Part shown: positions 1 through 7,381 of the stretch, piece by piece | Position numbering within the stretch: the stretch's first letter is position 1 | How the letters are laid out: each line of letters begins with the position of its first letter | Assembly (NCBI GenBank): GCA_023396795.1 | Contig: JAEWUY010000014.1 | Location: 1-15,334, forward strand | DNA: 15,334 nt | DNA from: Bacillota bacterium | GTDB taxonomy: Bacteria > Bacillota_I > Bacilli_A > RFN20 > CAG-826 | Direction: 5' to 3' | Translations under genes and position numbers: made by a program | The notes under the pieces: model-generated | Seen by the model: only the letters and a program-made list of their open reading frames with translations | Told to the model about the DNA's origin: nothing | The model's database searches: none

Positions 1-1
1 C

Positions 2-70
2 TATGTCACAGATGACATTGACGAAGACGGATGGGCCAAGGCAATGAAACATTTCGGTCTAATCGACTAA
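2..70 (+). CDS. C-terminal end of an unidentified protein (partial)
   Basis: Only the last 22 codons of this gene are inside the window, ending in TAA at 68-70. The peptide ends in WAKAMKHFGLID and is preceded by an acidic DDIDEDG stretch. I do not recognise a family from so short a tail. It is accepted as coding because the frame runs open from the window edge to a stop codon that is followed 8 bp later by an intrinsic terminator on the same strand. The other two forward frames give no equally convincing end. The gene is co-directional with the diguanylate cyclase downstream, but the terminator between them argues for separate transcription units. Confidence 0.6.
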   Translation, partial: YVTDDIDEDGWAKAMKHFGLID

Positions 71-78
71 GTAAAAGC

Positions 79-101
79 AAGTGCAATCATGCACTTTTTT
101 T
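79..101 (+). terminator. Intrinsic terminator after the partial upstream gene
   Basis: A perfect 7-bp stem (AAGTGCA / TGCACTT) with a 4-base ATCA loop is followed by five T residues. It sits 8 bp after the TAA of the partial upstream gene, as expected for a rho-independent terminator on the + strand. Confidence 0.8.
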
Positions 102-171
102 ATTTCTAGTTAAAACATTATGCGCAATATTATTACATTTGTCATATTTCTACATCAAAAGGCCACGATTA

Positions 172-200
172 TTGATAAAATAAAAGTAAGCATATAACAT
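172..200 (+). promoter_or_regulatory. Possible promoter of the diguanylate cyclase gene
   Basis: TTGATA at 172-177 resembles a -35 box. Either TAACAT at 195-200 (17-bp spacer) or TATAAC at 193-198 (15-bp spacer) could serve as the -10. The match is modest in AT-rich DNA. It is proposed mainly because the terminator just upstream means the cyclase gene needs its own promoter within 102-235. Confidence 0.35.
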
Positions 201-235
201 CAATACAATCTTTTTAGAAAACCGGGGGGCAAGTA

Positions 236-1318
236 ATGCACCAAACGGGAGTCAACAAGACAATTAGTTTTAACGATTTAACAGATTTAAATAGAAGACG
301 CTTGTTATTAACGACTTTTATCTTTTTAATAATTGCCTTTGCCTATGGGATTCTAGCAAACATTATCGTGACACAATCTTTGTGGGCTATTATTGGCTTT
401 TCGATTTCCCTGTTGGCGGCAGGAGCGGGTTTGACTTACTATCTTATATCCAAACACGCTTACGCTTCCTCAATCATCGCTGTCGTTATTGTCATTGTGA
501 CTTATCTTGTATATTTAGAAATTTCGATAAGTGCGGCCTTTGTTTTATACTTCTTTCCCATCACGATTATTATCGCATTTTATTTAATGGGAAGGTGCTC
601 GGGATTAATTATTTCGATCGCTATTTTACTGGCAACGATTTTATACATTACTCTGCGACCAGGCGTGTGGGGTCAGGTAGTTTTTGATGAAAGTGCATTA
701 GCAAACTTCGTTATAAGTTCTACTGCCTCTGTTGCTTTAATTCTGCTTTATGAATCCACGCTTATCGAGGCCCACGATAAACTCATTCGTTCCAATCGCA
801 TGTTAGAAGTAATGTCGGTTACTGATTCCTTGACCGGTTTAAATAATCGCAAATGGATTGATAACGAGCTAGCAAAAAGACTTGAAAACGCAAAAAAAGG
901 ACGCAAATTCTCAATATTTGTCATCGATTTTGATGATTTTAAACATATTAATGATGAATTCGGACATATCGCTGGAGATCAAGCTTTGCAATCATTTGCT
1001 GACTTGATGCGCCTAGGCAATAGTTATAAAGTTGGTCGCTGGGGTGGCGAAGAATTTATCTATTTTTGCGACGCAAACACGATTGAAGAAGCTGTCGAGT
1101 GTGCAGAAAAAATACGTTACCTAGTCGCCGATAGTATCTTATTCGTAAATAAGAAAATAACAATTAGTATCGGCGTCGCGGTTTACGAAACGGGCGATAC
1201 TGCCATTACAATTTTAAATCGTGCCGATAAGGGTGTTTACAAAGCCAAAGCCGAAGGCAAAAACCGTGTTTGCCACATTGATATAAGCTCAATAAAAAAG
1301 ACAAAACTTAAAAATTAA
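236..1318 (+). CDS. Membrane-anchored diguanylate cyclase (GGEEF)
   Basis: A 360-residue protein predicted to make cyclic di-GMP from two GTP. Residues about 22-173 are very hydrophobic and contain roughly six membrane segments (near 22-46, 50-70, 78-95, 98-118, 122-141 and 155-173). A short linker then leads into a GGDEF domain at about 190-350. The domain starts with the usual DSLTGLNNR (197-205), has the metal-binding stretch VIDFDDFKHIND (229-240), and carries the signature GGEEF at 270-274, which is the catalytic form. The inhibitory I-site (RxxD ending five residues before the signature) reads GNSY, so product inhibition through that site is not expected. The membrane part is not one I can name and may be a sensor. 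The start is supported by a GGGGGG ribosome-binding run at 224-229, six bases before ATG. The gene converges with rlmH, leaving 6 bp between stops. The GGDEF call is firm; the signal sensed is unknown. Confidence 0.92.
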   Translation: MHQTGVNKTISFNDLTDLNRRRLLLTTFIFLIIAFAYGILANIIVTQSLWAIIGFSISLLAAGAGLTYYLISKHAYASSIIAVVIVIVTYLVYLEISISAAFVLYFFPITIIIAFYLMGRCSGLIISIAILLATILYITLRPGVWGQVVFDESALANFVISSTASVALILLYESTLIEAHDKLIRSNRMLEVMSVTDSLTGLNNRKWIDNELAKRLENAKKGRKFSIFVIDFDDFKHINDEFGHIAGDQALQSFADLMRLGNSYKVGRWGGEEFIYFCDANTIEEAVECAEKIRYLVADSILFVNKKITISIGVAVYETGDTAITILNRADKGVYKAKAEGKNRVCHIDISSIKKTKLKN

Positions 1319-1324
1319 AATATC

Positions 1325-1804
1325 TTATTTATGATAAACTTCGTTGCGATTGATTTTAAAAGCGCGATAAATTTGTTCGAGTAAAATAACCCTGGTCATT
1401 TGATGAGTAAACGTTAATTTACTTAATGTCACAATTTCGTTTGCGCGGGTTTTAACTTCAGGACTTAAACCAAGTGATCCACCAATAACAAAAACAATTT
1501 CCGAATTGCCTCTTTGAAAAAGGCTATCTATATATTTGGCAAACGTTTCACTGTCTCTTTGAGGACCATTTAAGTCAAGGGCTACAACAAGATCTTTGTC
1601 TTTAATTTTCTTAAGAATCTTTGTCCCTTCTTTCAGTTTGACTTTTTCTTGCAGAATTTTTGACATCTGCGGAGGGGCGGGCTCGTCTTTTACTTCGATA
1701 ATTTCAACTTTCGTATATAAAGAGAGACGATTTGTATATTCTTCAAGCGCCACTCGCCAATAATCTTCTTTAATACTGCCAACGGCGATAATTTTAACTC
1801 TCAT
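1325..1804 (-). CDS. rlmH: 23S rRNA (pseudouridine-1915-N3) methyltransferase RlmH
   Basis: A SPOUT-class methyltransferase of 159 residues, the normal family length. It transfers a methyl group from SAM to pseudouridine 1915 in helix 69 of 23S rRNA, on assembled 70S ribosomes. The SAM-binding knot motif FVIGGSLGL is at 105-113. The family stretch TFTHQMTR is at 131-138, and the C-terminus has the typical YRAFKINRNEVYHK form with a terminal YHK (157-159). The ATG lies inside the end of walJ, an 11-bp overlap, and is preceded by a strong AAGGAGGAC site about 7 bases upstream, so translation is probably coupled. It is the last gene of the gdpP-rplI-dnaB-walJ-rlmH run. No hairpin terminator is visible after it, and its stop faces that of the diguanylate cyclase 6 bp away. 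Confidence 0.96.
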   Translation of the reverse strand: MRVKIIAVGSIKEDYWRVALEEYTNRLSLYTKVEIIEVKDEPAPPQMSKILQEKVKLKEGTKILKKIKDKDLVVALDLNGPQRDSETFAKYIDSLFQRGNSEIVFVIGGSLGLSPEVKTRANEIVTLSKLTFTHQMTRVILLEQIYRAFKINRNEVYHK

Positions 1805-2549
1805 CGCTTTGTCCTCCTTGAATCATGGACCACTGCTTCGCGCAACGAATATGGATTTTATCGAGATTTACAAAACGTTTTTTTAAGATACGGTTATAAG
1901 CCTCAAGTGCTGTCTCGTCATTGTTGGCTTCCTCTGAAAGGTGGGCCAAGATAACTTCCTTTGTCCGCTCGCCAATTACTTCGCTAATATATAAGGCTGA
2001 GTCTTCATTGGATAAATGACCAACATCGCTTAGAATTCTTTGCTTTAAATCCGCTGGGCGATTGGTTCTAAGCAACATCTTAATATTGTGGTTAGACTCA
2101 ATTATATAGTAGTCGGCGTTGCGCATGACTTCGAGGTTTTTTTCACTAATAAAACCGGTATCGGTCATGTAAACTAGTCTTTCTGGATTGTTTTCGAATA
2201 AAAAACCAATGGGGGCATAAGCGTCATGAGAAGTTGAAAGAGGTGTAATTTCTAAACCAATAAGACTAAGTTTTTCATAAGGTTTGATGATGTTATATTT
2301 CGTTCCGCCGAATGTACCTTCGGTAGCATATAGTTTCTCTTCTTTAAAAAATTTGGCCCCACTAGCGTGATCGCTATGTTCGTGAGTAAACAAGACGGCC
2401 TCAATATCGTCAAATCGATAACCAATATGTCCGAGTTCTTCTTTAAGGCGCGATAAGGTAATGCCCATATCGATTAAAAGAACACGATTATCGTGTTCTA
2501 ATAAAGTCGCATTTCCTTTTGAGCCACTGGCCAGGATATAAAAACGCAT
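1794..2549 (-). CDS. walJ: Metallo-beta-lactamase-fold nuclease, WalJ/YycJ family
   Basis: A 251-residue protein of the metallo-beta-lactamase fold. The metal-binding signature HEHSDH is at 56-61. Further probable ligands or family motifs are H108, the D130 region (MTDTGF), ESNH at 151-154, GHLS at 177-180 and AHLSEEAN at 202-209. The N-terminal FYILASGSKGNATLL is characteristic of the YycJ/WalJ group, described as DNA exonucleases linked to double-strand-break processing or mismatch repair. In Bacillus this gene belongs to the walRKHIJ cluster. Here it follows dnaB after 2 bp and overlaps rlmH, with no walR or walK in view, so it appears detached from the cell-wall two-component system. The ribosome-binding site (GGGG about 7 bases before ATG) lies in the end of dnaB. 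Confidence 0.92.
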   Translation of the reverse strand: MRFYILASGSKGNATLLEHDNRVLLIDMGITLSRLKEELGHIGYRFDDIEAVLFTHEHSDHASGAKFFKEEKLYATEGTFGGTKYNIIKPYEKLSLIGLEITPLSTSHDAYAPIGFLFENNPERLVYMTDTGFISEKNLEVMRNADYYIIESNHNIKMLLRTNRPADLKQRILSDVGHLSNEDSALYISEVIGERTKEVILAHLSEEANNDETALEAYNRILKKRFVNLDKIHIRCAKQWSMIQGGQSDES

Positions 2550-2551
2550 TC

Positions 2552-4045
2552 TTATTCCCCGTCAGATTGAGCTTCGATTTTAGCCAATGCTTCTTCGTAT
2601 TCTTTTGTGGGATTATCAAATCGTCCGTAACTTTTGAAGAAATGAAGGGCAACGCGGCCTGTCTTACCATTCCGATTTTTAGCAATAATAACTTCGACAG
2701 TCGATGCATCACCGGGCATTAGGGCCTCAAGGGCTCGTTTTTGTTCTTCTTTTGATTTTCCTTCCGCTGATTCGCTGGCTCCATATTTATCAGGGCGCTT
2801 GTTAACGACCTTTGCGCCAATATTTTCATAATAGTCTTGGCGATAAAGTAAAAGAACTAAGTCAGCGTCTTGTTCAATTGAACCCGACTCACGAAGGTCG
2901 GATAATTGTGGTTTTTTATTTTCGCGTTTTTCAACTTCGCGCGACAACTGCGAAACAGCCACAACCGGAACTTTTAGTTCACGGGCTAAATCTTTGAGGT
3001 TACGCGAAATTTCGCTAACTTCTTGCTGACGTGATTCAAACTTCTTTCCACTGCTTGTGATTAAACCAATGTAATCAACAATGATTAAACCTAAATCGCC
3101 TTGTGTGGCTTTTAATTTACGTGATTTTGCAATAATGTCATAAAGCTTAATTCCCGGGGTGTCATCAATGAAAATTGTCGAACGGGAAATAGTATTAATA
3201 GCTTCCTCAATCGCGATGCGTTCGCTCTTATTCAGCCATCCGGTCGTAATGTGATCAAGATCAACACAGGCGCGATTGGCAACAAGGCGTTTCGCTAAAG
3301 AATCCGCCGACATTTCTAAAGAAAAAATGGCCACAGGGATATTGCTTTTTAATGAGGCATTGAAAGCGATATTAAGGGCTAAAGCGGTCTTGCCAACGCC
3401 CGGACGAGCCGCCATAATAATGAGGTTATCTTTTTGAAAACCATGCGTAAATTGATTCAAGGCAGTATAACCAGTATTAACGCCCGTTACTCCGTCTTCA
3501 CTGGCTTGTTTAGATTGTAAATTGATGCTTTCACGAACGCGATCAGCTAGTTCATCGCTAGCGATAAAATTAGAAATACGACGCTTTTCGGTGACTTTTT
3601 TAATTTTGATTTCCGCTTGTGTAACAAAATCGCTAATGTCTTCGATTTCTTCGCTTTGGTACTCTGTATCAATCTCACGAATCGTCAATAAGAGATTACG
3701 AATAACGGCTTGGTCCTTAATAATTTTGATATAAAACTCGAGATTCGATAGAGAAATCGCGGATTGGGAAAGTTCGAGTAAATAGTCGGTCCCGCCAACA
3801 CTATCTAATTCTTTTGAATTAATAAGTTCTTCGGTAACCGTTTGAACATCGATAGGAATATGTTTGTCTTGTAGTTGGCGCATGGCTTTAAAAACGGCCC
3901 GATTCGCATAGTTGCCCTCATATAGCTCTTCAACAGCCAAAGAACCTAATCCATCGACAACGGCTTCAGGTGATAAGAGCATGGCGCCAAGAACGGCTTT
4001 TTCGGCTTCTTTATTATTTGGTAATTCGTCGCGTGTTCTAGCCAT
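2552..4045 (-). CDS. dnaB: Replicative DNA helicase DnaB (DnaC in Bacillus)
   Basis: A hexameric 5'-3' helicase that unwinds DNA at the replication fork; 497 residues, somewhat longer than typical Firmicutes homologues (about 450). The N-terminal helical domain covers about 8-105. The RecA-like ATPase domain starts near 185, with Walker A RPGVGKT (214-220), Walker B IIVDYIGL (321-328), the sensor stretch VVAVSQLSREVEKR (361-374) and LSDLRESGSIEQDADLVLLLYR (381-402). The terminal motif AKNRNGKTG is at 455-463. Between YRQDYYE and that motif is a lysine- and glutamate-rich insertion of about 40 residues (409-448), where Bacillus has roughly a dozen. It sits 3 bp after rplI, and its GGAG ribosome-binding site overlaps the rplI stop region. 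This matches the Bacillus order gdpP-rplI-dnaC. Confidence 0.97.
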   Translation of the reverse strand: MARTRDELPNNKEAEKAVLGAMLLSPEAVVDGLGSLAVEELYEGNYANRAVFKAMRQLQDKHIPIDVQTVTEELINSKELDSVGGTDYLLELSQSAISLSNLEFYIKIIKDQAVIRNLLLTIREIDTEYQSEEIEDISDFVTQAEIKIKKVTEKRRISNFIASDELADRVRESINLQSKQASEDGVTGVNTGYTALNQFTHGFQKDNLIIMAARPGVGKTALALNIAFNASLKSNIPVAIFSLEMSADSLAKRLVANRACVDLDHITTGWLNKSERIAIEEAINTISRSTIFIDDTPGIKLYDIIAKSRKLKATQGDLGLIIVDYIGLITSSGKKFESRQQEVSEISRNLKDLARELKVPVVAVSQLSREVEKRENKKPQLSDLRESGSIEQDADLVLLLYRQDYYENIGAKVVNKRPDKYGASESAEGKSKEEQKRALEALMPGDASTVEVIIAKNRNGKTGRVALHFFKSYGRFDNPTKEYEEALAKIEAQSDGE

Positions 4046-4048
4046 CTT

Positions 4049-4498
4049 CTACTCCTTTTTGACGACGTGAACATTAACAACTCCCACGACGCCTTTATAT
4101 AAATCAATGCGAAGTCGCGAATAACCCAAATTGTTGATTGGGAATTTGTCGAGAAAACGGCGCTTATCAATTACAACGTTGTGTTTGTTTTTAAGTTCAG
4201 CTTCAATTTGTTTACTTGATATTGAACCAAACATTTTTTGATCAGCCCCGACTTGGACAATAAATTCTAAAGTGATAGCCTCCAGTTTTTTGGCGACCTC
4301 TTCGGCTTTTTGCCGCTCTTGTTCAACGGCATCTTTTTGATCTTGTATTTGCTTATTTAAAACTTCCTTTGAGCGCGACGTTTCTGCCACAGCGAGACGT
4401 CGAGGAATTAAAAAATTACTTGCGTAACCATCGCTAACTTCAACGCTTTGACCTTTTTTGCCAACATTTTTAACATCTTGCAGTAAAATAACCCGCAT
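4049..4498 (-). CDS. rplI: Large-subunit ribosomal protein bL9
   Basis: bL9, 149 residues, the usual length. The N-terminal domain is typical: MRVILLQDVKNVGKKGQ, then VSDGYASNFLIPRRLA (about 22-37), which binds 23S rRNA. A long charged connecting helix follows (about 40-75), and then the C-terminal domain with MFGSISSKQIEAEL. The frame is open 12 codons further upstream, but the start is placed at the MRVILL methionine. That is the family N-terminus, and a GAGGTC ribosome-binding site (4504-4509) precedes it by 5 bases; the upstream extension would run into gdpP. The start is 1 bp after the gdpP TAA and the stop (TAG) is 3 bp before dnaB, so this is a tightly coupled operon member. Confidence 0.96.
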   Translation of the reverse strand: MRVILLQDVKNVGKKGQSVEVSDGYASNFLIPRRLAVAETSRSKEVLNKQIQDQKDAVEQERQKAEEVAKKLEAITLEFIVQVGADQKMFGSISSKQIEAELKNKHNVVIDKRRFLDKFPINNLGYSRLRIDLYKGVVGVVNVHVVKKE

Positions 4499-4499
4499 A

Positions 4500-6524
4500 T
4501 TATGACCTCGCTTTCTGCTCTTGCGAACGAGCATCGTTTAAATACTCATTCAATACCTCTAATAATTTTTCTTCGGCCTTGCGAATCGAGGTATTTTTAA
4601 ACGTTACTCCGGCGGATGTAAAATGACCACCGCCAAACATTTTTTCAGCTAACATTTGAACATTGATCGTCCCATCACTGCGAGCCGAGATTCGTGTTTC
4701 TTTTTCATCAGTGTTACCAATGACAAATGCGGCATTAACGCCTTTCATCTGCATGCACTGATTCGCCACTTTGGCTAGTGTGGCTTGTTCAATTAATTCG
4801 CCTTCTTCAGACACACAATAAACAACGCCATAATGTGGTGTCTTCAAAGTGGAAATAATCTTGGTAACGAGGGAGTATTCTTCGAATTCATCTTTTAAAT
4901 AATCATCAGCGACCGAGTTATCCGCTCCATATTCTTTAAGAACCATTGAAGCTTCAAAGGTGCGAATACCAGTATTTTTCGATTTGAAATAGTTCGTATC
5001 TAGGAAGACGCCCGAAAGCATTAAGGTTGCATAGGTCGGAGAAATATCAATCCGTGGATTGGCGGAGGAATAGCGAATAAGTTCAGTCACCAATTCACAA
5101 GTCGAAGAGGCGCTTGGTTCAACATAACTGAAAACCGGTGATTCGATAAATTCTTCGGCCCGGCGATGATGATCGATAACCATGACTTTCGTAGCTTTTT
5201 CGAGTAGTTTAGGAGCCATTGTCAAACTTGGGCGATGGACGTCACAAACGATGACTAGTGTATTTGAGCGGACTTTATCAACGCTGTCACTAGGCGAAAT
5301 CGTAATCCGTGCTAATTCTTCACGGGAGAACGATCCAGTCAAAGCAAATTTTGCTTTGCGTTCCATTAATTTTGGATCATAAACAATGTGCGATGATTTG
5401 TTGCAATATTCACAAATTGCTCGCATACCTAAGCAAGCACCTAAAGCATCCATATCCATGGCGGTATGACCCATGATGATTACGTTGCTTGAATTTTTAA
5501 TTAGCGACAAAACAGAGTCGGCCATAACACGAACCTTAACTTTGTTCCGCTTTTCTTGGGCTTCGCTTTTGCCACCAAAGAACATCAGTTCATCGCCATA
5601 TTTAGAAACAACGACCTGATCGCCGCCACGCGACATAGCAATATCGATGGCGTTGCCGGCCATTTCATTAAGTTTAATTACATCAGGAAAGTCATGGGCC
5701 AAACCAATTGAAAGAGTTGGTGGGGTTTCTTCTTTCGCACCAAGCTCCCGGACTTTCTCAAGTAATGAGAAACGATCTTTTTTCATGCGATTTAAAGAAG
5801 AAAAATTGCATAAAGCAAAATAGGCATCATTCCGATACCGTCTTAATAAAACACCGTATTCTTTAGCGTAATCGAAAATCAGGTTTTTAACTTTAGAAAT
5901 AACGTCGTTAGCATCATCGAGATTACCGGCTACGTCCGAATAGTTATCAAGCATGATAATGCCTAGAACTGGAGCCTGCTCACGAGAATATTCAAAAATC
6001 GATTCGTATTCAGTCATATCTTTAAAGATATATAGACCAGCGTCACTTAAATATTTAACATCATAATTTCGTGAATTAACCTCAATTTTTACCACAACAT
6101 CGGGACTGGCGTCATGGAGCTCGCGAAGTTTGGGCTGCCACTCAAGAATATTAACATCGAGCAAATCGATTTGCCGTTCTTGAAACAAATCATTGGTCCA
6201 TAAAACAATGTCATTTTCATCGACCACAACAAGACCGATCATGCCGAATTTATATGCTTCTTGGACATCGTTGCCGATTAATTCAGCGGCTTTTAAATCG
6301 TTTTTCTTACGAATTTTGGAAAGACGCAAAATGACAATCCATATGAAAAGAACATTCACGATGATAAGAAAGGCCAACGTCGCAAAAAGATATTCGATAA
6401 TGAAAATATCACGAAATCCAAAGAGATTATAAAAATAAAAAACAGCTAAAGCTGCGGCGCTGATTAGTTCAAGCGCTACAATAAACAAAGCGCGAATCTT
6501 TATTTTTCTAAGTTCTTTTGTCAT
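4500..6524 (-). CDS. gdpP: Cyclic-di-AMP phosphodiesterase GdpP (DHH/DHHA1)
   Basis: A membrane enzyme of 674 residues that hydrolyses the second messenger c-di-AMP to pApA. Two membrane helices lie near 11-33 and 41-67. They are followed by a degenerate PAS-like region (about 85-170, TEYESIFEYSREQAP boundary) and a degenerate GGDEF domain (about 183-315) in which RNDAY (231-235) replaces the catalytic signature. The catalytic DHH domain begins near 340, with GHTAMDMDALG (352-362; H353, D357, D359), CDVH (427-430) and DHH at 451-453. The DHHA1 part ends in GGGHFTSAG (631-639). Length, domain order and neighbours (rplI, dnaB) match Bacillus GdpP/YybT. The gene heads the gdpP-rplI-dnaB-walJ-rlmH run, with an extended -10 promoter close upstream and a GAGG site 5 bases before ATG. 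Confidence 0.95.
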   Translation of the reverse strand: MTKELRKIKIRALFIVALELISAAALAVFYFYNLFGFRDIFIIEYLFATLAFLIIVNVLFIWIVILRLSKIRKKNDLKAAELIGNDVQEAYKFGMIGLVVVDENDIVLWTNDLFQERQIDLLDVNILEWQPKLRELHDASPDVVVKIEVNSRNYDVKYLSDAGLYIFKDMTEYESIFEYSREQAPVLGIIMLDNYSDVAGNLDDANDVISKVKNLIFDYAKEYGVLLRRYRNDAYFALCNFSSLNRMKKDRFSLLEKVRELGAKEETPPTLSIGLAHDFPDVIKLNEMAGNAIDIAMSRGGDQVVVSKYGDELMFFGGKSEAQEKRNKVKVRVMADSVLSLIKNSSNVIIMGHTAMDMDALGACLGMRAICEYCNKSSHIVYDPKLMERKAKFALTGSFSREELARITISPSDSVDKVRSNTLVIVCDVHRPSLTMAPKLLEKATKVMVIDHHRRAEEFIESPVFSYVEPSASSTCELVTELIRYSSANPRIDISPTYATLMLSGVFLDTNYFKSKNTGIRTFEASMVLKEYGADNSVADDYLKDEFEEYSLVTKIISTLKTPHYGVVYCVSEEGELIEQATLAKVANQCMQMKGVNAAFVIGNTDEKETRISARSDGTINVQMLAEKMFGGGHFTSAGVTFKNTSIRKAEEKLLEVLNEYLNDARSQEQKARS
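4504..4509 (-). promoter_or_regulatory. Ribosome-binding site that fixes the rplI start
   Basis: GAGGTC on the - strand, overlapping the last codons of gdpP, lies 5 bases before the ATG at 4498-4496. It supports this methionine over the in-frame ATG 36 bases upstream inside gdpP. Confidence 0.7.
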
Positions 6525-6544
6525 GTTAACCTCGGCTGACTTTC

Positions 6545-6553
6545 ATTATACCA
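6545..6553 (-). promoter_or_regulatory. Extended -10 promoter of the gdpP operon
   Basis: On the - strand TGG is followed directly by a consensus TATAAT (-10 at 6545-6550, TG extension at 6551-6553). The -35 region is only T-rich, which is tolerated with an extended -10. Transcription would start near 6538, giving a leader of about 14 bases that holds just the GAGG site and the gdpP ATG. The rpsR terminator lies upstream, so a promoter is needed here. A second TATAAT at 6582-6587 on the same strand is a weaker alternative. Confidence 0.6.
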
Positions 6554-6664
6554 AATTAGTAATAGTAAAAAAGTACAAAGTATTATAAGAAGATTATTAT
6601 CTTGCTTCGTTATAATCATTGGCGCATTAAAATGCGAAAAGACTTATTTACGCCCAAGGGCATG

Positions 6665-6692
6665 AAAAAAAGAGCCCTGTTGAGAGCCCTTT
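6665..6692 (-). terminator. Intrinsic terminator of rpsF-ssb-rpsR, wobble-paired
   Basis: In the - strand RNA, AAAGGGCUCU pairs with AGGGCUCUUU around a CAAC loop and runs into a U tract. Two central pairs are G-U wobbles, because the two arms are copies of the same octamer rather than exact reverse complements. On the + strand those positions would be A-C mismatches, so the element should work only in the rpsR direction. It starts 6 bp after the rpsR stop codon. Confidence 0.8.
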
Positions 6693-6698
6693 AATTTC

Positions 6699-6926
6699 TT
6701 AGTCGATTACGAAGGGAAGAAGCGCCATATAACGAGCGTTTTTAATCGCTTTGGCGAGATCTCTTTGATATCTGGCCGCCGTACCGGTTGAACGGCGTGG
6801 CGAGATTTTACCGTTTGGCGTGATAAATCTTGAGAGAAGCTCGACATCTTTATAATCGATGTGAGTGATTTTATTTTTTGTAAAATAGCATACCTTTTTA
6901 CGAGATCTTACTTTTTTATAACCCAT
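6699..6926 (-). CDS. rpsR: Small-subunit ribosomal protein bS18
   Basis: bS18 of 75 residues, normal length. It binds 16S rRNA as a heterodimer with bS6 in the platform of the 30S subunit. Recognisable family stretches are KKVCYFTKNK (10-19), the ITHIDYKDVELLSRFI segment (20-35) and the core GKISPRRSTGTAARYQR (39-55), followed by LAKAIKNARYMALLPFV. Only one cysteine (C14) is present, so no zinc ribbon is expected. It is the third gene of the rpsF-ssb-rpsR operon, 12 bp after ssb. An AAAGGA ribosome-binding site (6934-6938 region) lies 7 bases before ATG, and an intrinsic terminator follows directly. Confidence 0.97.
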   Translation of the reverse strand: MGYKKVRSRKKVCYFTKNKITHIDYKDVELLSRFITPNGKISPRRSTGTAARYQRDLAKAIKNARYMALLPFVID

Positions 6927-6938
6927 TGTGTGTCCTTT

Positions 6939-7364
6939 CTAGAATGGTAGGTCGTCATCAACAATGTTGATGGCGTCTAAGTTCTTACTGTCTTCCGCTG
7001 GTTGTTCATCAGGTGTATATCTCGGAGCATCTTGGCGAACTTCGCCTTTTGGTTCAAGGAATTGGACTGAGTCACAAATAACTTCAAGCACAGTTGCTTT
7101 GGTTCCGTCACGACGATCATAATTTCTTTGGTTCAGACGGCCCTCAACACCAACTAACGAACCCTTACGGGTATATTTAGCGGTGTTATCGGCGGCAGCA
7201 CCCCAAACGGTGCAAGGAATGAAACTGGCGGTTTTCTGACCATCGGGTCCCTTCATCCAATTGTCGACGGCTATTGTAAAGGAGGCGACGGCGGTTTCAT
7301 TTGTCGTCCTCCGTAGTTCAGGATCGCGTGTTAAACGTCCAACTAAAACGACTCGATTAATCAT
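6939..7364 (-). CDS. ssb: Single-stranded DNA-binding protein SSB
   Basis: A tetrameric single-stranded DNA-binding protein of 141 residues that protects ssDNA during replication and repair. The OB-fold domain covers about 1-105, with the family start MINRVVLVGRLTRDPELR, SFTIAVDN (28-35) and FIPCTVWG (48-55). A flexible, acidic and proline-containing tail follows and ends in DDDLPF, the conserved tip that recruits partner proteins. The domain is compact and the linker is short (about 30 residues). It lies between rpsF and rpsR, the classical arrangement, which ties SSB synthesis to that of the two ribosomal proteins. An AGGAGGA site at 7371-7377 precedes the ATG by 6 bases. Confidence 0.97.
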   Translation of the reverse strand: MINRVVLVGRLTRDPELRRTTNETAVASFTIAVDNWMKGPDGQKTASFIPCTVWGAAADNTAKYTRKGSLVGVEGRLNQRNYDRRDGTKATVLEVICDSVQFLEPKGEVRQDAPRYTPDEQPAEDSKNLDAINIVDDDLPF

Positions 7365-7381
7365 TGATAGTCCTCCTGGCC

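Noticed and set aside
102..235. A c-di-GMP riboswitch before the diguanylate cyclase gene
   Set aside because: The leader after the likely promoter is only about 30 bases and shows no paired structure.
4499..4534. A 12-codon N-terminal extension of rplI
   Set aside because: The extension overlaps gdpP, has no ribosome-binding site of its own, and bL9 proteins begin at MRVILL or MKVILL.
6611..6616. A + strand TATAAT promoter upstream of rpsR
   Set aside because: No gene follows on the + strand and no matching -35 is found; it is probably chance in AT-rich DNA.
6623..6636. CGCATT/AATGCG inverted repeat as a terminator
   Set aside because: The loop would be only 2-4 bases and there is no T tract on the - strand; the wobble hairpin next to rpsR is a much better terminator.
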